From NCBI GenBank assembly GCA_954871525.1, contig OX940863.1, positions 22,022,001 through 22,086,000 of the forward strand: 64,000 nucleotides of DNA. The letters run 5' to 3'. The DNA comes from Parietaria judaica (Eukaryota > Streptophyta > Magnoliopsida > Rosales > Urticaceae). Of the stretch, positions 20,701 to 33,932 are shown piece by piece. Position 1 is the stretch's first letter. Every line of letters starts with the position of its first letter. The notes below the pieces were generated by a model. It was not told where the DNA came from. It worked only from the letters and a program-made list of their open reading frames with translations, and ran no database searches. Made by a program: the position numbers and the translations under genes.

Positions 20701-23700
20701 CACCACCCATTTTTACTGGTTTTGCCACCACTTGTTCTATCCCTATAATAGCCAAAACGCGACGACCAAGCCTAGCAATACGTGGAGACGGATCCTTTGC
20801 CAAAGTGCACATAGCCAATACACATTGTGAATACATTGCACTATCCACGGGTCTCGGCGTCGAGTGGTGAACAATTCCGTTGGTCACACCGTCGTTCAAA
20901 ATTCCTGAATCGGAAAGTTGAGATGAATCGTCTGACAACGGAGAACCGTGCATAATCCCGGAAGTGGCAAGTGGGCTGCTAGTGGAGACCTTGATATCTC
21001 GAACGAGAGACAAGTTGTCGTTTCCAACTCTTGAAATAGGGCCAATCTGAGACGGGATGAGACTACTCGGGCTTCTTATGTGGGCCAGAGAAGGCAAAGA
21101 AGTCAGAGGAGAATTGGATTGGGGCTTCCAGTACGCCGCTGCAGCCTTCTTGAGGTAGGTGTTGTGACCGAAGGAAAATCTCCCAAGAGCTGTTAAGACC
21201 GAGAGGAAGTGAGACATTTGTAAAACTATGATTCAGATTTATGATAAAACACTATCTTCTTATTAAATAACAGATTTATATAAACCTAAGTAATCAACAA
21301 AACAATGCGAGATTAAAGATATCATCGTTGATAAAAAATTTAAAGAAAAGAGTAAAAACAATTCAAGTTGTAAATAAAACAATATAAATCAAAATCAAGA
21401 AAACATGCAACGTGAAGCTGGTCATGGTTTCAGATGAATTAAAAAAAACGATCAAAGTAACCAAAAAACCGAGCAAGATAAGGAAGTCGACAATTTAACA
21501 GTGTAAAGGAGAGATTTGATGACGAAGAAGTCCTGACAACACAAAGTAACAAATAAGAAATGAATAATAATAAACTTTTGCACAGACCACATACCGACAG
21601 CCACTTCAGCTCTGACTAAAGGACTTCCATCTGAAGCAACGCTTAACAAGCTTTTGAGAATACTAATTTCGGCCCTAATCTTTTCATCATTATCAGATTC
21701 ATCATCTCCTCCAACACCGTCTCTACACAAGTCTGATCCCACATCCAGCAGAGTACCCAGTGCAAAAACCACAGACGCCCTAACCTGGAAAATATAATGT
21801 TAATAACCAAACCTATATAACAGCAGTCAATTCCCATTATTTACGCGGAAAAATAAGTGATATTTACAATATCTTTGTGAATCTTCTTATCAAAAAATTG
21901 AGACATAAATAAATCAAACCTCTGGTTGCGGTGCTTCCAGTAGAGGAGCAAATACATCAAGAGCACCTTCCCGTAAACCAACGACTTGAGCCTCGGGAAA
22001 GTCTTCCCATAGCTTTCCGAGGCAGAGACACAGCCACTGAAGAAACAGAGGTTCGGTTTGCGCATCATTCGGAGTTGAACACTGAAGATGCTTCAAGCAA
22101 ACATCTACAAGACCTGCTTCGATAGAGGCTTCCTGACCGCGCCTGTGACCGTCCACGATCACAGCCAATACAAATGCAGCCATTGCACGCTGTTCCGGAT
22201 ATGCTTCCAAGCTATCCAGAAACCTGATGAAGTATGTGTGACCTCCGTCTTTTACAAGATCAACCTGACATGACTGTAACCCAAAAAGCAAAAAACGTTT
22301 AATGATCAGCCTTCTATTCAAACTAGAGTAAGTGGCACAAATGCCCCCTGAATTTTGCTTATTGGTGCATTGTATAATTGATGAAAAAAAAAATTGGTAC
22401 CCATGTGGCCCTTGTTAATGCGCAAAAATGTCTGTACACTGTGTTAAATCATATTATTTATCATGACGCTACGCTTAAGAAAGTCATGTACGTAAATATA
22501 TATTTTTTTTTTATCAGTTTACGACAAGGAGGGGTTATTCAGCACCAAATTATATGTAAGGGGAAAATGATACAAAATAAAGTTAAAGGGAAAAATCGAA
22601 CCCACATACGTATATGAACAGATCTGACAATACCTTATCAAGTGCAAGAATTTTTGTCCAAATGAACACGAGAATTTGCCGTAGCTCTGGTGTCGTAGTT
22701 TGCAACAGCTTCAAAACGTACGGAAAGATACCAACAGACAGTGCCTGCATATATAAAATGTGGTTCAGAAAACCAGAAAAAGCTTTTTATTCCACTACCA
22801 ATGAAAGTTGACCAGAAAGACTGAGCAATGTACCAAATCAACAGCCCAAGGTCCCATATCAAGAAATCTGCCGAGAAGAACCAGCGCTCGAAAGCGATGG
22901 CATTGACTAAGCAAAACCTGACACAGATATGGGTATAAATGTCAGAAAAAAATAGTTTCCACCTAGGAATGAGGAGAAAATTAACTAGAAATTAACAAAA
23001 AGCGTAAAAAAAAAAATTGTATTTAGAGTCAAATCAACTTGCAGCCTCACACGGTCAGACTAAACTGAAGCTATCAACCTCATAAATAAATATAACCCTT
23101 ACCTGAAGAACAATGGGCAACTGCTCTGGCGGTTTTTTGTGTTCGGAGCCATGGTCAAGCCAAACCTCAAAGGCCGTCAATTGCTCAGTGAAAAATGGAC
23201 TTGGCTGAATAAAAACAAAAAATATATTTAAATGAAAGTCCAGTGTTTTTACTGATTATGTGATACATTATAAGAAAAATGAATTTCCATGAAAGAGCAT
23301 AGATGAATATACCTGGAACTCAGCATTAGGATCTTCAACTAAAGCTGGAAGCTGAGAAAGGCAGATCTCAGCAGCCATATCCCATGCATCCCTGCGATAT
23401 GCAATGATCCGGTAACAATCGAGCTAAATAAAAGGAAAAAAGTGTTCAATTCAAAAGATTATTTAGTAGTACCACATATGATGCTGGTGAGTAGGTGGCA
23501 ATATCGGGTGCGAGATCGGAGAACAATTTGCTGAACGCATAATCCGCTCAGCAAGTAAGAAATTACGAAAAAGACTGGCAACCAATAAATCCTGTCTGAA
23601 CAGCCTCTGAAAAAGCTCTGCATGAAAATAGATCAATCTATAGAGTTAACGCGATTCAAAGATGTTGAAAACAAAGTCCCACATCAGAAATGAGGGGACC

Positions 23701-24019
23701 CACCATGAGGCAGAACATTCCAAGCAATGGTATCGGTTACCGCAGTAAAGATCCAGTTTAATTCCCCCAAAAGTGTTTTCCGGTCATTTTGACGGCCAGG
23801 GATTTTATCAATCAGTGACTCTTCAAGAGATTCGTATAGTAATGAACGTCTGCAAAACCTGAAATGGGGTATAAAACAATCAGCACAAATAGCCACTAAG
23901 CCGAGCCACAAAAATGTCAAAATATGACCATGTCAGACATATAAGATAAACGAAATGCTATGCACATTATATATATATACATATGTGTGTGTGTGTATAC
24001 GATATGTGTGTGTCTGTGA

Positions 24020-24073
<54 letters not shown>

Positions 24074-26773
24074 GTGTGTGTGTGTATAGATACTGCTTTT
24101 CAGAAGCTAAGGACGGCGGGTTCACCATCTGAGTGCCATCTTGATAGGTGTCGTGAGACACGACGTAAAGACATCAGCGGGGAACTCGGCACTCTGTGGA
24201 AGAGTCTCGTGAGCTTCACATGCCGCAAGGAGAATGCAGTCCCTTGTGGACCCAGATGACGAGCTTGAAGCACTCCATTCATGGAGCTGTCACACCATTA
24301 AATTCACTAGGTTACTGAATCATATTGTATTTTTAACTTTAAAAAAATGACATTGATGATTGAATGCTTACCTCGATGAAAGAATTTATGATCATTCCAG
24401 CAGCAGAACAGTCGAAAACGTATATCGAGGGAGTCTTCAACCAAGAATCAAGGTCACTAACTGGCAATGGAATGTACTGTGTATAACTCTGCACCAATCA
24501 CATCAATGAGTATCAACAAAAGCGTGGCAAATCAAGTACAAAAATCTAAACCCTAAAGAGAACCAAAGTAAGACAATACTACCTTATTGAAAACCCAGAT
24601 TTCACCATTAGCAGTGGGCTTTGGCACGCCATGGCCATTATAATGAAATAATACCCTCTCGGATTTGGCATATTTACGACATGTGTTACAAAGTTTCTTG
24701 ACTTCCTCCACAGTGGGATCGGGCTGGACCTTATACCGTGCCTGTGCAAATATCTTCATGTGAACAACACGAAATATAAGTACAAGATAAAACCATACGC
24801 TGACTTCCCTAGCCAACGCATACTCACCCGTGGCTGCCACCTTTCATACTGCGCGCTCAAATTCTTCCCAATCGTCTCAAGGGCCTTTTGAGATGCCATC
24901 GAAAAAGGATCTAAAAACATTTGTAAAAAGCACACAAATTAATCTTCAACAGCATAAACATACAAATTCAATATAGTTATACAAACAATAAGAAATGCAA
25001 TACCAACAATGAAGCAAACACGAGAAAAAATTAAAAAAAAAAAAAATTGTAGTTCTGACAATGTACCTGTCCAACACTCCATTCTGGCACAAGGAGATAT
25101 CTTAATCACGTCCGGGGGATCAACGCTAATGTTCAAACATAATACTAGGGCTACATATCCTGTTTTCATCTGCACCCAAACAAAATCGGTTACTAATTGT
25201 GGTCGCAGTTCTCAATTAACATAGATTGAATTAATAAGATAATCTAGAAGAAACGGCAGATTAACAAAAAAAGAAAAGATAAATCCTCAAATATTATTTC
25301 TCCCAATTTAATCATCAGAAAAAGTTTCATAAAGAATTTGTCACTCAATGAAATGAAATGTAAATATTTATATATATATGACACGAAGGGACTAATTTTA
25401 CAATAAAGTTTGTAAATTTTAACTGAAGAAACATAAAAGAGTATTATTTTGCAACTGTAATATTGTGCCTTCTATGTTCCAACACCGGAACCCAGCTGAT
25501 GTAGACTCAAAGCTTGCTTCTTGGTGTCTTCGGATACTCTCAACTCGTAATATTACTAAGCAAACTTCATTTACGATGAATCCAGTATTTCCTCAGAGTT
25601 CCTCCTTTTTAACGAGCTATATTTACAGAGCCAATAACAAGACGAATCACATCATGATATTGTCCAAGAAAAATTGGGCATATCTGATCATTCAAAAGGC
25701 TAATATTTTCCATTACAAAGCCACTTCACTTTCTGTCCACGTCTTCCTAGCAACCCCTTATGCTGGAAACTGGGAAATTCCTTAACTTCCATCTTACATT
25801 GCAGTTTGCATTATCATGAACCAAATAAATACTTTATAACTGCGATGCAGCCGAGAGAGTTTATCTTATCCATACTCATGCATAGACATGCCATAACTTC
25901 GTGGAAAATGGTGGCAAAGCTTCTCATTGAATATGTTGTTGACCACTGCAATTGAGTAACGTATCTTCTCCATTTGAACACTCCTCTTTTCAACGCCCTT
26001 TTATATTCAGTAATAGCTCTAGGCTGTCTTCACAGTTGAATTCGCTAATTTCCTGATTCAACGCCTTTGCATACAGACGCTCATAAAATAAGGGCGTGGA
26101 TCAACTTCGACATATCCCTCTACACAAGCTTCGTTCAACTAATACTTGCAATACCCAATAAATCAATTTCCATTGGAGTGCCAATCTTTTAATCCATAAA
26201 CTGTCTCGGTGTCTCCATCATTCATACATCCCAGATATGAGGATTCATTCGAGTCAAGTGCGTCTTCATGGTTCTCGATTTCGCGGGCAAAGTCGAGTGA
26301 GTGAAGCTATTACTATGCGTATGTTCATCAAAACAAAGATTCTAAGCCCCAACTTCAAACAAATGCACAATAACAAGACAAATGATAAAGAAATAAGCTT
26401 TACTGAATTGAACTAGAAAAAGAGAGAGAGCATTAGTTACCCGTTCTTTCGGTCGCCACTTCGAGACCAACCCGCTATCCGAGGGGCCAGCAGGCAGGCA
26501 CGCCTCAAACGCCTCGTGCCGGAACTCGCACAGAACGACCGTCTGAGGCAGGTACGCCATGCTCGTCGCGGCCGCGGAGGTGGAAGCCGTGGCATTGCCG
26601 TACCCGCTGCTGCTCGCGGCCTCCGAATCCCGCCTCTGCGCGGAGGAGCTCAAATCGCCGAAGCCGCTCTCGTCGTCGCCGTTCCTGCTCGGGGCGCACT
26701 CCTCCAAGTGGCTCGACACCACCGCCACCGAAGATTGCGAAAACCGTGAGGCCATCAAATCTCCCAATGCCAT
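17775..26773 (-). CDS. RAPTOR1: RAPTOR, regulatory-associated protein of TOR
   Basis: Scaffold and substrate-recruiting subunit of TOR complex 1. The 23 exons are 26441-26773, 25067-25169, 24828-24910, 24583-24741, 24372-24488, 24126-24286, 23704-23858, 23473-23617, 23313-23391, 23103-23204, 22834-22917, 22634-22744, 21920-22273, 21595-21784, 20617-21189, 20127-20456, 19925-20048, 19660-19784, 19424-19569, 19219-19320, 18650-18735, 18387-18471, 17775-18095. They total 4068 nt, 1355 aa (Arabidopsis about 1344), all phases consistent. It begins [15 protein letters not shown]. The caspase-like RNC domain (about 100-300) keeps His210 in [12 protein letters not shown] and Cys253 in [13 protein letters not shown] repeats follow (about 400-760), then a Ser-rich linker (about 780-930), then seven WD40 blades from about 1027. 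The C-terminus ends VSVHAD, a few residues shorter than Arabidopsis. No defect was seen. Confidence 0.96.
23967..24085. repeat. (TA)n/(TG)n microsatellite in RAPTOR intron 6
   Basis: Alternating TA tracts with GTGTGT blocks between the sixth and seventh coding exons, only about 40 nt from the donor at 24125. The apparent ORFs over it (runs of YIYIYI) are repeat translation. Confidence 0.9.
25170..26440 (-). other. RAPTOR intron 1, 1.27 kb
   Basis: By far the longest RAPTOR intron. It carries unique, moderately complex sequence on both strands from 25440 to 26340 but no recognisable protein or transposon end. A long first intron in plants can carry enhancing signals; nothing specific is visible. 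Confidence 0.5.
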
Positions 26774-27210
26774 TCAAATCCGCAAAATCCCCAAACCCGG
26801 CACCGAAACAGTCGAGATCAATCAATCAATCACTCGCTCGCTCGCTGCCACACCCCGCATCGGAGAAGATTCAAATTCACTATCCAAACCAAACAACACC
26901 TGATTCGAGCTTCGCGGCGTTGGATGAATCCCTAAGAGTCGGAGAAGAGAGAGACTAATCAACGAAGCCGCTCAACCAGCGGCGCATGGAGATTCGCCAG
27001 AGAAAAGTGAGGGAATCCAGCTCGGGGAACCCTAGGAGGGCGAGATCGCTTGAGGTGGCCGGAGAGGTGGAAGGGAAACCCTAGAATCGAAGGCGCGCAG
27101 TGAGAGAGACGAAGATGAGGAAAAATGGAGGCGCTTAAAGAAGAACAAGTAGTGGCGGCACACAGAGGAGAGAGGAGAGAGAAGAGAGAGAGGAAGGAGA
27201 AGGGTAAAAA
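26774..27210 (-). promoter_or_regulatory. RAPTOR 5' UTR and promoter region
   Basis: GC-richer than its surroundings up to about 27120, then a purine-rich block of GAGAGAGGAGAGAGAAGAGA type (about 27160-27200), like plant GAGA/BPC-binding or CT-rich initiator promoters. No TATA box stands out. The composition drops to AT-rich intergenic DNA at about 27210. Confidence 0.45.
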
Positions 27211-28641
27211 TTAAATGAAAATAAAAATAAAAATTTTATTTTATATATAATATTAATATGTATGTATGGGGTTTAATTAATTAAGTTTAATTTTGAAAAT
27301 AAATCAAACGGGAAAAAAAATTGTGTCGGAAAATAATGGCATTTTGTCAAAGAGGAAACCAGAGCGTGCGTGTCACGTGGGAGTGAGGTGTGACTTAAGT
27401 TGTGAGAGTGTAATCTTTTCTTAAGCTCGTTTTTTTATATATTTTTTTATCTAAATATTGACATTAATGTCCTTCATGGCAATTTCTCCTTTGAATTTAT
27501 ATTTTTAAAATATATTAGCATTGTTTGTTATAGCTTTATTTTAAAGAAAAAAAATACTTTTAATTTTAGTTTTTAAAAAAAAATTGTTTAAAAAAAAACT
27601 GACGAGTATTTGGTAAATTATTTATAAAATAGTTGTTGTTGGTAATGAAAGTTGATATAGCGTTTGGTAAAATAAATATATTTAGGGTAAAAATACTAAA
27701 ATAGTCGAAAATATTTATTTTTCGAAAATCCAAAAGCTACGAATCTTACTTTCACTACTTATGTACAAAAATCTAGAATTATTATGTATTTTTTTAAAAA
27801 TAATTTCGCCAAACACATAAAAAGTAATTTAGTTTATTTTATTTTAAAAACAAAAATATGGCTAAATAAGTTGTGCTAAATGCACCAATTATATTGATAC
27901 ATTCCATGCACATAAGGGTTCAAAATGAAAGAAAAAAAAAATAACTTGTGCGCAATTTATGTTTTATTCATACATACTTTTGTGGGTAACATTCAATATT
28001 TTAGGATGTGTGAGTATTAATGTGAAACAATTAATGAATATATTGTTCGTGAATCAATAAGATAAATTTTTCAAAAAAAAATTATATGAAATCGACAAAA
28101 AAAAATTAACAAGTTATGTGATATGCACAAGTTGAAATCGTCGTTTTAGGAAATTGATGTAGCAAGGTATATTTTTTTTAATATAAACAACATTGTAATT
28201 ATATATAATTAAATTCATATAAGAAAACTATACAAACATGCAAAGTGTAAGGGTATTATTGTCAAATATTTTTTTTAATTGGACTTTTAATTTAAGGACT
28301 AATTTTAGGTTCTTAATTACTGTGCTATACATACTGTATCTCTTTGTGGGGAACTAGTTCCAAGGGTGGAGATAATTTCATGTGGTCAAAATTCCGAAAA
28401 ATATGCTAATCTATAAATAAAATCAATTAGACAAATAAAATCGAGTTACATTATGAGTTTAGATTTTAGATACTTATTAATAATGCGAAGTCAATATTCT
28501 TATCCAAGGTACATAATTATATGTACTGAATCTCGACAGAATATGCTAATTTTCGAATAAAATAAATTGGTTTATGAAACAAAATCGAGTTATTATACTC
28601 AAAATTTATATGGTAATTAAAGAATGTGAAGTCAAAATGCT

Positions 28642-28680
<39 letters not shown>

Positions 28681-28928
28681 CAATCTACGGTGTTAAATGG
28701 ACTACATTTAATAATCGAAATTGATGCAAGTGGAACAATTTGTGTTGTTTTTACTTTTTACTTAGATGTTGTAAGAAATTTACTGTCTTTCTTGTTTTGT
28801 TTAGTGAAACCCGACAACTCGAACTTCAAGCCAAATCATTAATTATATATAATTTCGAGATTTTATTTTTCATACGAATATGAAAATTAACCATATTTAT
28901 CATGGGATAAAATAAATGGCAATGTAAG
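27211..28928. other. AT-rich intergenic region, no gene seen
   Basis: No recognisable coding or RNA gene. Contains poly-A and poly-T runs and a (TA)n tract at about 28648-28678. Two related phrases (AATATGCTAATCTATAAATA at about 28402 and AATATGCTAATTTTCGAATA at about 28542) followed by AAATCGAGTTA suggest an old local duplication of about 140 bp. Confidence 0.5.
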
Positions 28929-30125
28929 TGTTAATGCGTAAAAATGGCTTTAACTTATAATCGGATTCAAGGTTCGGGTCCCGAGAGTGACCCGCTGAAC
29001 ACAAGGATAATTGAATGCTGAGTCAACGCGGGTTGACTAATGATCGTCAAAGTTGGAGGCGAATCCGTTGTCTTGGATGAGTCTCCGGGCTGTCGTTGGC
29101 GATCCTCGGCGAACTTCCCTCGTGGGGGCGAAGTCCGTATTACGGCGAAGCTCCTCGTCGGATTTCCCTTGTGGTGGCAAAGTCCGGGCGAGGTCCTTGT
29201 CTTGGCGAAGCTCCTGGTCTGAGCAGAGTCCTTGTCTTGGCGGTATCCTCGTCTAGGCGAACTCCGGTCTTGATGAAGCTCCGAGCTGGTCTTGATGATT
29301 CTTCGTGATTCTCCTTCCTTGACGAGCTCCTATGGCGAGGGAGGACCTGCAAAAAAGGGTAGATTGGGCCCGTGCCCCGTCGCTTATGGTTGGGCGAGGC
29401 TGCCTACGTATCTCAGTTTAAGAGAATCAGGTCCCACGTAGTTCGGGGTTAGTGGTAAACGGCGGGTGAATGACGATGTGGTTTGACTCGTCGGAAGTGC
29501 CGATGTTGGCGGCGCGGGGGTGACCCTTGGCCAGATGGCTGGGTATTACCGGCGTGAAGGGTTCTTCGTAGACCTCGTTGGTGTTGGCAGGCTCACTGTC
29601 GAACTTCCCTTGTGGTGGCAAAGTTCGTATCACAGCGAGAGCCTTGACCTGACGAGGGGTGTTCCTTGTCGACCTTGTCGAGGTTCGCGAGGGCGCCTCA
29701 CCTGACAAGGGGTGCTCCTGGTCGACCTTGTCGAGGTTGGCGAGGGCGCATAACCTGTTAAGGGATGCTCCTTGTCGACCTCGCGAGTGTTGGCAAGCTC
29801 CCCGTCGAACTTCTCTCATGGTGGCGAAGTTCGTATCACGGCGAGGGCCTTGATCACCCGGCGAGGGATGTCTTCGTTGACTCGTCGAACAACTTCCCTT
29901 GTCGAGACTGAGACTCTATTCTAGATCTCCTATTAGTCGGGCCTCAGCCAGCAAGCTCTCAATTCTTGCTGGGGGGGAGAGGGGCGACTTTCTAGAGAGA
30001 GAAAGATAGAGAGAGAAACTCTGGAGAAAGCTGTGAGTAAGTGTGGAAATGAGGGGCCTGCGAATTTCTCCCCTGCTACAGGGGGGTTGTCGAGGCCCCT
30101 AGCCCTGCAAAAGGGGTCGTCGGTG
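28929..30125. repeat. GC-rich LTR-like dispersed repeat, copy A
   Basis: Starts TGTTAATGCGTAAAAATGG, matching the start of copy B at 46560 (TGTTAATGCTCGAAAATGG). Both carry a GGCTGCCTACGTA ... CACGTAGTTC block (about 29400-29445 and 46790-46835). The interior holds imperfect repeats of CGAACTTCCCTTGTGGTGGC and CTCCTTGTCGACCTTGTCGA. Short ORFs in many frames look like repeat translation. TG start and family membership suggest an LTR or solo LTR, but I could not find a CA end or target duplication. Confidence 0.45.
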
Positions 30126-31229
30126 ATAATGCCATAAAATGAACGTTATGTTTGTATCCGTATCTAGTGTAATTTATTACATTTTCCTTCGTTAAATATA
30201 AAATGAAAAAAAAAACTTTAATGAGTTCACTCGTTTACTCTTCTAGCTGTAATTTATCTACGTTGTAATTAACAGACGAACATGTAATTTGTTGACTAAA
30301 TTAGATATCAACGGAATCCCATTTTCATGTATAAGATTTCTCCGTGAAATTTGATTGAGAATGTACCGATATTATCGCCTTAGTGAGTCCTTGTAACTTA
30401 CGAGTAGAGGTGTCAAGTGGGCCAGGTCGGCCCAGGCCCACCCGCCCCGACTCGTAAAAAAAGCGGGTTCGCCCCGCCCCGCCCCGTTTTTTTGTGGGTC
30501 GGGCTAGATTCGCCCCTATCAAAAGGGTCAGGCTGGGTTATGCTTTTCTAGACCCGCCCCGAACCCGCCCCGCCCCGCCCAAAAAGCCCACCCCGCCCCG
30601 CCCCGTTCAAAAGCCCGCCCGCCCCGCCCCGAAGCCCACATAAACCCGCCCCGTAGCCAACTCGCCCCGCCCCGTTTAAAAAAGCCCACATAAACCATAT
30701 TTTTACTTGTTTTACTGTTAATTTTTTTGGTATTGGTCGCTTTCAATTGTCATTGTCATTTTTTGGTGCCCTAATAAATCCAGTAATCCACCATATCGTC
30801 CACTTTTATCCTTTTTTCTTTTACAACATTGACTGATTGACAATGTTTACTAATAATTCAGTCATTTTTGTTTCTGATGTCGTTTGTAATTGTTATGTAT
30901 CATTTGATAACTCTATTTTTATTTTATGGCAGTGACTGTGAGGCTCATAAATGATTTATAAAAAATTATAATAAAAATATTATAAAATATTATAAAAATA
31001 AAAAATTACTCTAAAGATTTTATTGTTATAGAAATTAAAAATTATCTTTGTATTACATGATTTATTAATTTATTTTGTATATATATTCTACTTAATGTAG
31101 CTCTTAAATTTTTTAATTAAATTTATTTAACTTTATTAATCAAAATTCGACAATCGATTATTCTCTAGTTTTAATTTTAGTTTGAGAATGAATTAATCAA
31201 TTACGACATTGCGTGATTTCATGTATAAA

Positions 31230-31830
31230 ACATAATTTCTTTATTCACTAGTTTCACCTTTACAATTCATAATTACTGGCCACGTTCATAAATCATTATT
31301 CTAATTTTATATTCAATAATTAATTTCAAAATCACTTATATCATTTTATTACTCAATTATCATATTCACTATTCATAATTAACATTAACGTTCATTAATT
31401 TTAAACTTTCAAGTTATAATTCGCTAATCAATTTCATAACTTACTAATCAATTTCATTATTCATGAGGTATAGACCTTCGGTTTGACGATTCACTAATCT
31501 CTTTCATATTAACTTATTCATTTAGATTTTATAATTGATTAGTTTCAAGTTTCAACTTTACAATTTATAATTATTAGTCACGATCATTATTCACTATTCT
31601 AATTTTATTATTCACTAATAAATATTAAAATCACGTATTCTCATTTTATTATTCACTTTCACTTTCATGTTCACTATTCAATCTCTACATCTTGAAATTC
31701 ATGAATAAATTCAACATTCATTCATGTTATACTTTCAAGTTATAATTTGCTATTCAATTTCAGAATTTACTTATAAATTTAATTATTCACGAGTTCCGGT
31801 CCTTTCGGACTTTCGGTTAGATGATTCATT
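31230..31830. repeat. Two diverged direct repeats (about 310 bp) in hAT element
   Basis: The order CACTAGTTTCA, TTTACAATTCATAATTACT, TTATTCTAATTTTAT, AAAATCAC..TATTCATTTTATTA, CACTATTC, TTCAAGTTATAATT, TTTCATAATTTACT, TTATTCATGAG is seen starting near 31240 and again near 31540. Both units run into GGTCTTTCGG-type sequence. Non-coding, 5' of the transposase. Confidence 0.55.
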
Positions 31831-32633
31831 TCATATATTAAATATATTGAATATTAAATATTAAGTATTAACTTACTTATCCATATTTAATTAATCATTT
31901 TATTTCATAATATTATATATATGCTATAATTATTAATATATATATGTATACTATAGTTTATAGCCTACTATAAATTATAAAATCATATATAGTATACTCG
32001 TATGATATATAAATATAATATGATAGTATATAATAAATACTTAGATTTTTCGATATTATAAATTTTTATATATAATAATAATATAATTATGATATTAATA
32101 TTACTTTATATGTAATAAAATATTACTGTAGTTACATTTTTTGGATACTATAAATAATATATAATAATAATGATAGTATATAACTATTATATATATAACT
32201 TATATATTTTTAAATAAATTTTTATTATTACTAATTTATTAGTTAATGTTTGATATTATAATTATTGAGTAAAATAAAACCCTAATATCTTATTATTTTA
32301 GGTTCTATTCACGTTGCCGCAGACCGCAGTCAAGCAGCCGTCTCCATTCTTTTCGAAGGTTACTGTGCTTCCTCTGATTTATATATTTAGGCATTTATTC
32401 ATTGAATCATGCAAACAAAGCATTTTATATACATACAACCCATCATAATCTTAATATACGAACTGTATATTGCTTTTTATGTTCTTGGATTGGTTTTGGA
32501 TTAGTTATTCGCTTGGTATATACACAGTATTGGTGTATTCACAGACTTTCGTTCAATTTAGTTCTTGGCTTCACGTTATTGTATTATTTTTCAAACTGCT
32601 GATGATTTTTTTTCTTTTCTTATTATAAAGGAA

Positions 32634-33932
32634 ATGTCGGAAATGTCGGGCCACCATGGTGAAGACGTCCAAGAAAATATTTCATCCGTTGATGGATCGA
32701 CTCCTCTCAGTACTGTTACTGAGAAAGCTAAAAAAAGACAGCGGTCAGAAGTCTGGAATCACTTCACTACAGTAAATAATCCGAACCCGAATGCACCAGA
32801 TCATCAAAAACGATCAGCAAAATGCAATTATTGTGAGGCGGCCTACATCATGGGAAAAGGATGGGGAACTGGTACTATGAAAAGACATCTTGATAAATGT
32901 AAGTCATATTTGTCTGGCGTTGTGGAGCCTCGACAACAAACTTTGTCACTTAACTCGCAGGTTCTGAAGAATTTTTCATATGATTCACAAAAAGCGAGAG
33001 AAAATTTGGCAAAGCTGATTGCTAGTAAAGAATTACCGATATCCTTTGCTGACGATGAAGCTTTCGAAGAGTATATTCGACTAACATTTTTGCCACAGTA
33101 TAAAAGTGTGTCCAGGAATACGACGAGGGCTGATTGCATTAAACTCTTTATTGAGATGCGTGGAAGCCTAGTTGATGAGTTCAAAGCGTCTACTGCGACG
33201 ATCTCATGTACTGCCGACATGTGGGAGGGTCGAAATAAATATGGGTACTTGTGTGTTACAGCCCATTTTGTAGACCAGGACTGGCAATTGCAGAAAAGAA
33301 TCATCGGCTTTCGCGAATGTCCATATCCGCATAATGCTAAGGCTATTTTCACCAGCACGATGGATGTAATAAAGTTCTATGGTATTGAAAATAAAGTTTT
33401 CAGTATTACGTTTGATAATGCGTCTTCAAATACAGCAGCAATTCGGTTGTTTGAAGCCGCACTGAATCCGCCATATCAAAGGGCCTTTTTCCATCAGCGG
33501 TGTGCTTGTCATATCATAAACCTCGTTGTACAGGCAGGTATTCAACGGATTTCTCATCACTTGACTAATATTCGATCAGCTCTTTCACATGTATCTACAT
33601 CAGGATCGCGGTTGCAGGAGTTTCGAGAGTATTGTACAAATGCAGGTTTGGTGCCTCGCAAATTCCCTACAGATGTTGGCCATAGATGGAACTCCACTTA
33701 TTTGATGTTGAAAGCTGCACTCCCTTATAAAAATGTCATCAACTTGTATATGCATGGAAACAGTACGGACGAATGTTTGAGCGATATGGACTGGGAAATA
33801 GGTCAGCACATGTTTGATTTTTTGGGAGTATTTTATTTGGCTACAGAAGTGCTTTCGATGATAGTTGTGGTTAAATTTTATGAACTAGTTCCAGTTTCTT
33901 CATTATTTTTGTGGTTTTGCTATAGTATCTGA
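32634..33932 (+). pseudogene. hAT transposase with BED zinc finger, C-terminus missing
   Basis: The first ATG after an acceptor-like TTATAAAG opens 432 codons starting MSEMSGHHGEDVQENISSVD. The BED finger spans about residues 38-85: WNHFTTVNN, CNYC, then MKRHLDKC. Next come the RNase-H-like core parts typical of plant hAT transposases: TADMWEGRNKYGYLCVTAHF (first catalytic Asp region), ITFDNASSNT (second Asp), RCACHIINLVVQAG and DVGHRWNSTYLML. After LATEVLSM the sequence departs from the family and stops at VSSLFLWFCYSI. The insertion-domain end, the third acidic residue and the C-terminal hAT dimerisation domain are lost. It could still bind ends through its BED finger. Confidence 0.88.

Noticed and set aside
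24020..24259. Open frame beginning with YIYIYI repeats on the plus strand
   Set aside because: Translation of a (TA)n/(TG)n microsatellite running into the antisense of a RAPTOR exon.
26505..26958. Several Arg/Ala/Pro-rich ORFs on both strands
   Set aside because: Other-frame shadows of the GC-rich first RAPTOR exon and its upstream region; none has a family motif.
28960..29010. GGTTCGGGTCCCGA phrase resembling a tRNA T-arm
   Set aside because: No acceptor stem, D-arm or anticodon arm could be paired around it.
32843..33358. 171-codon minus-strand ORF
   Set aside because: Antisense of the hAT transposase, whose own frame has BED-finger and RNase-H-core motifs.
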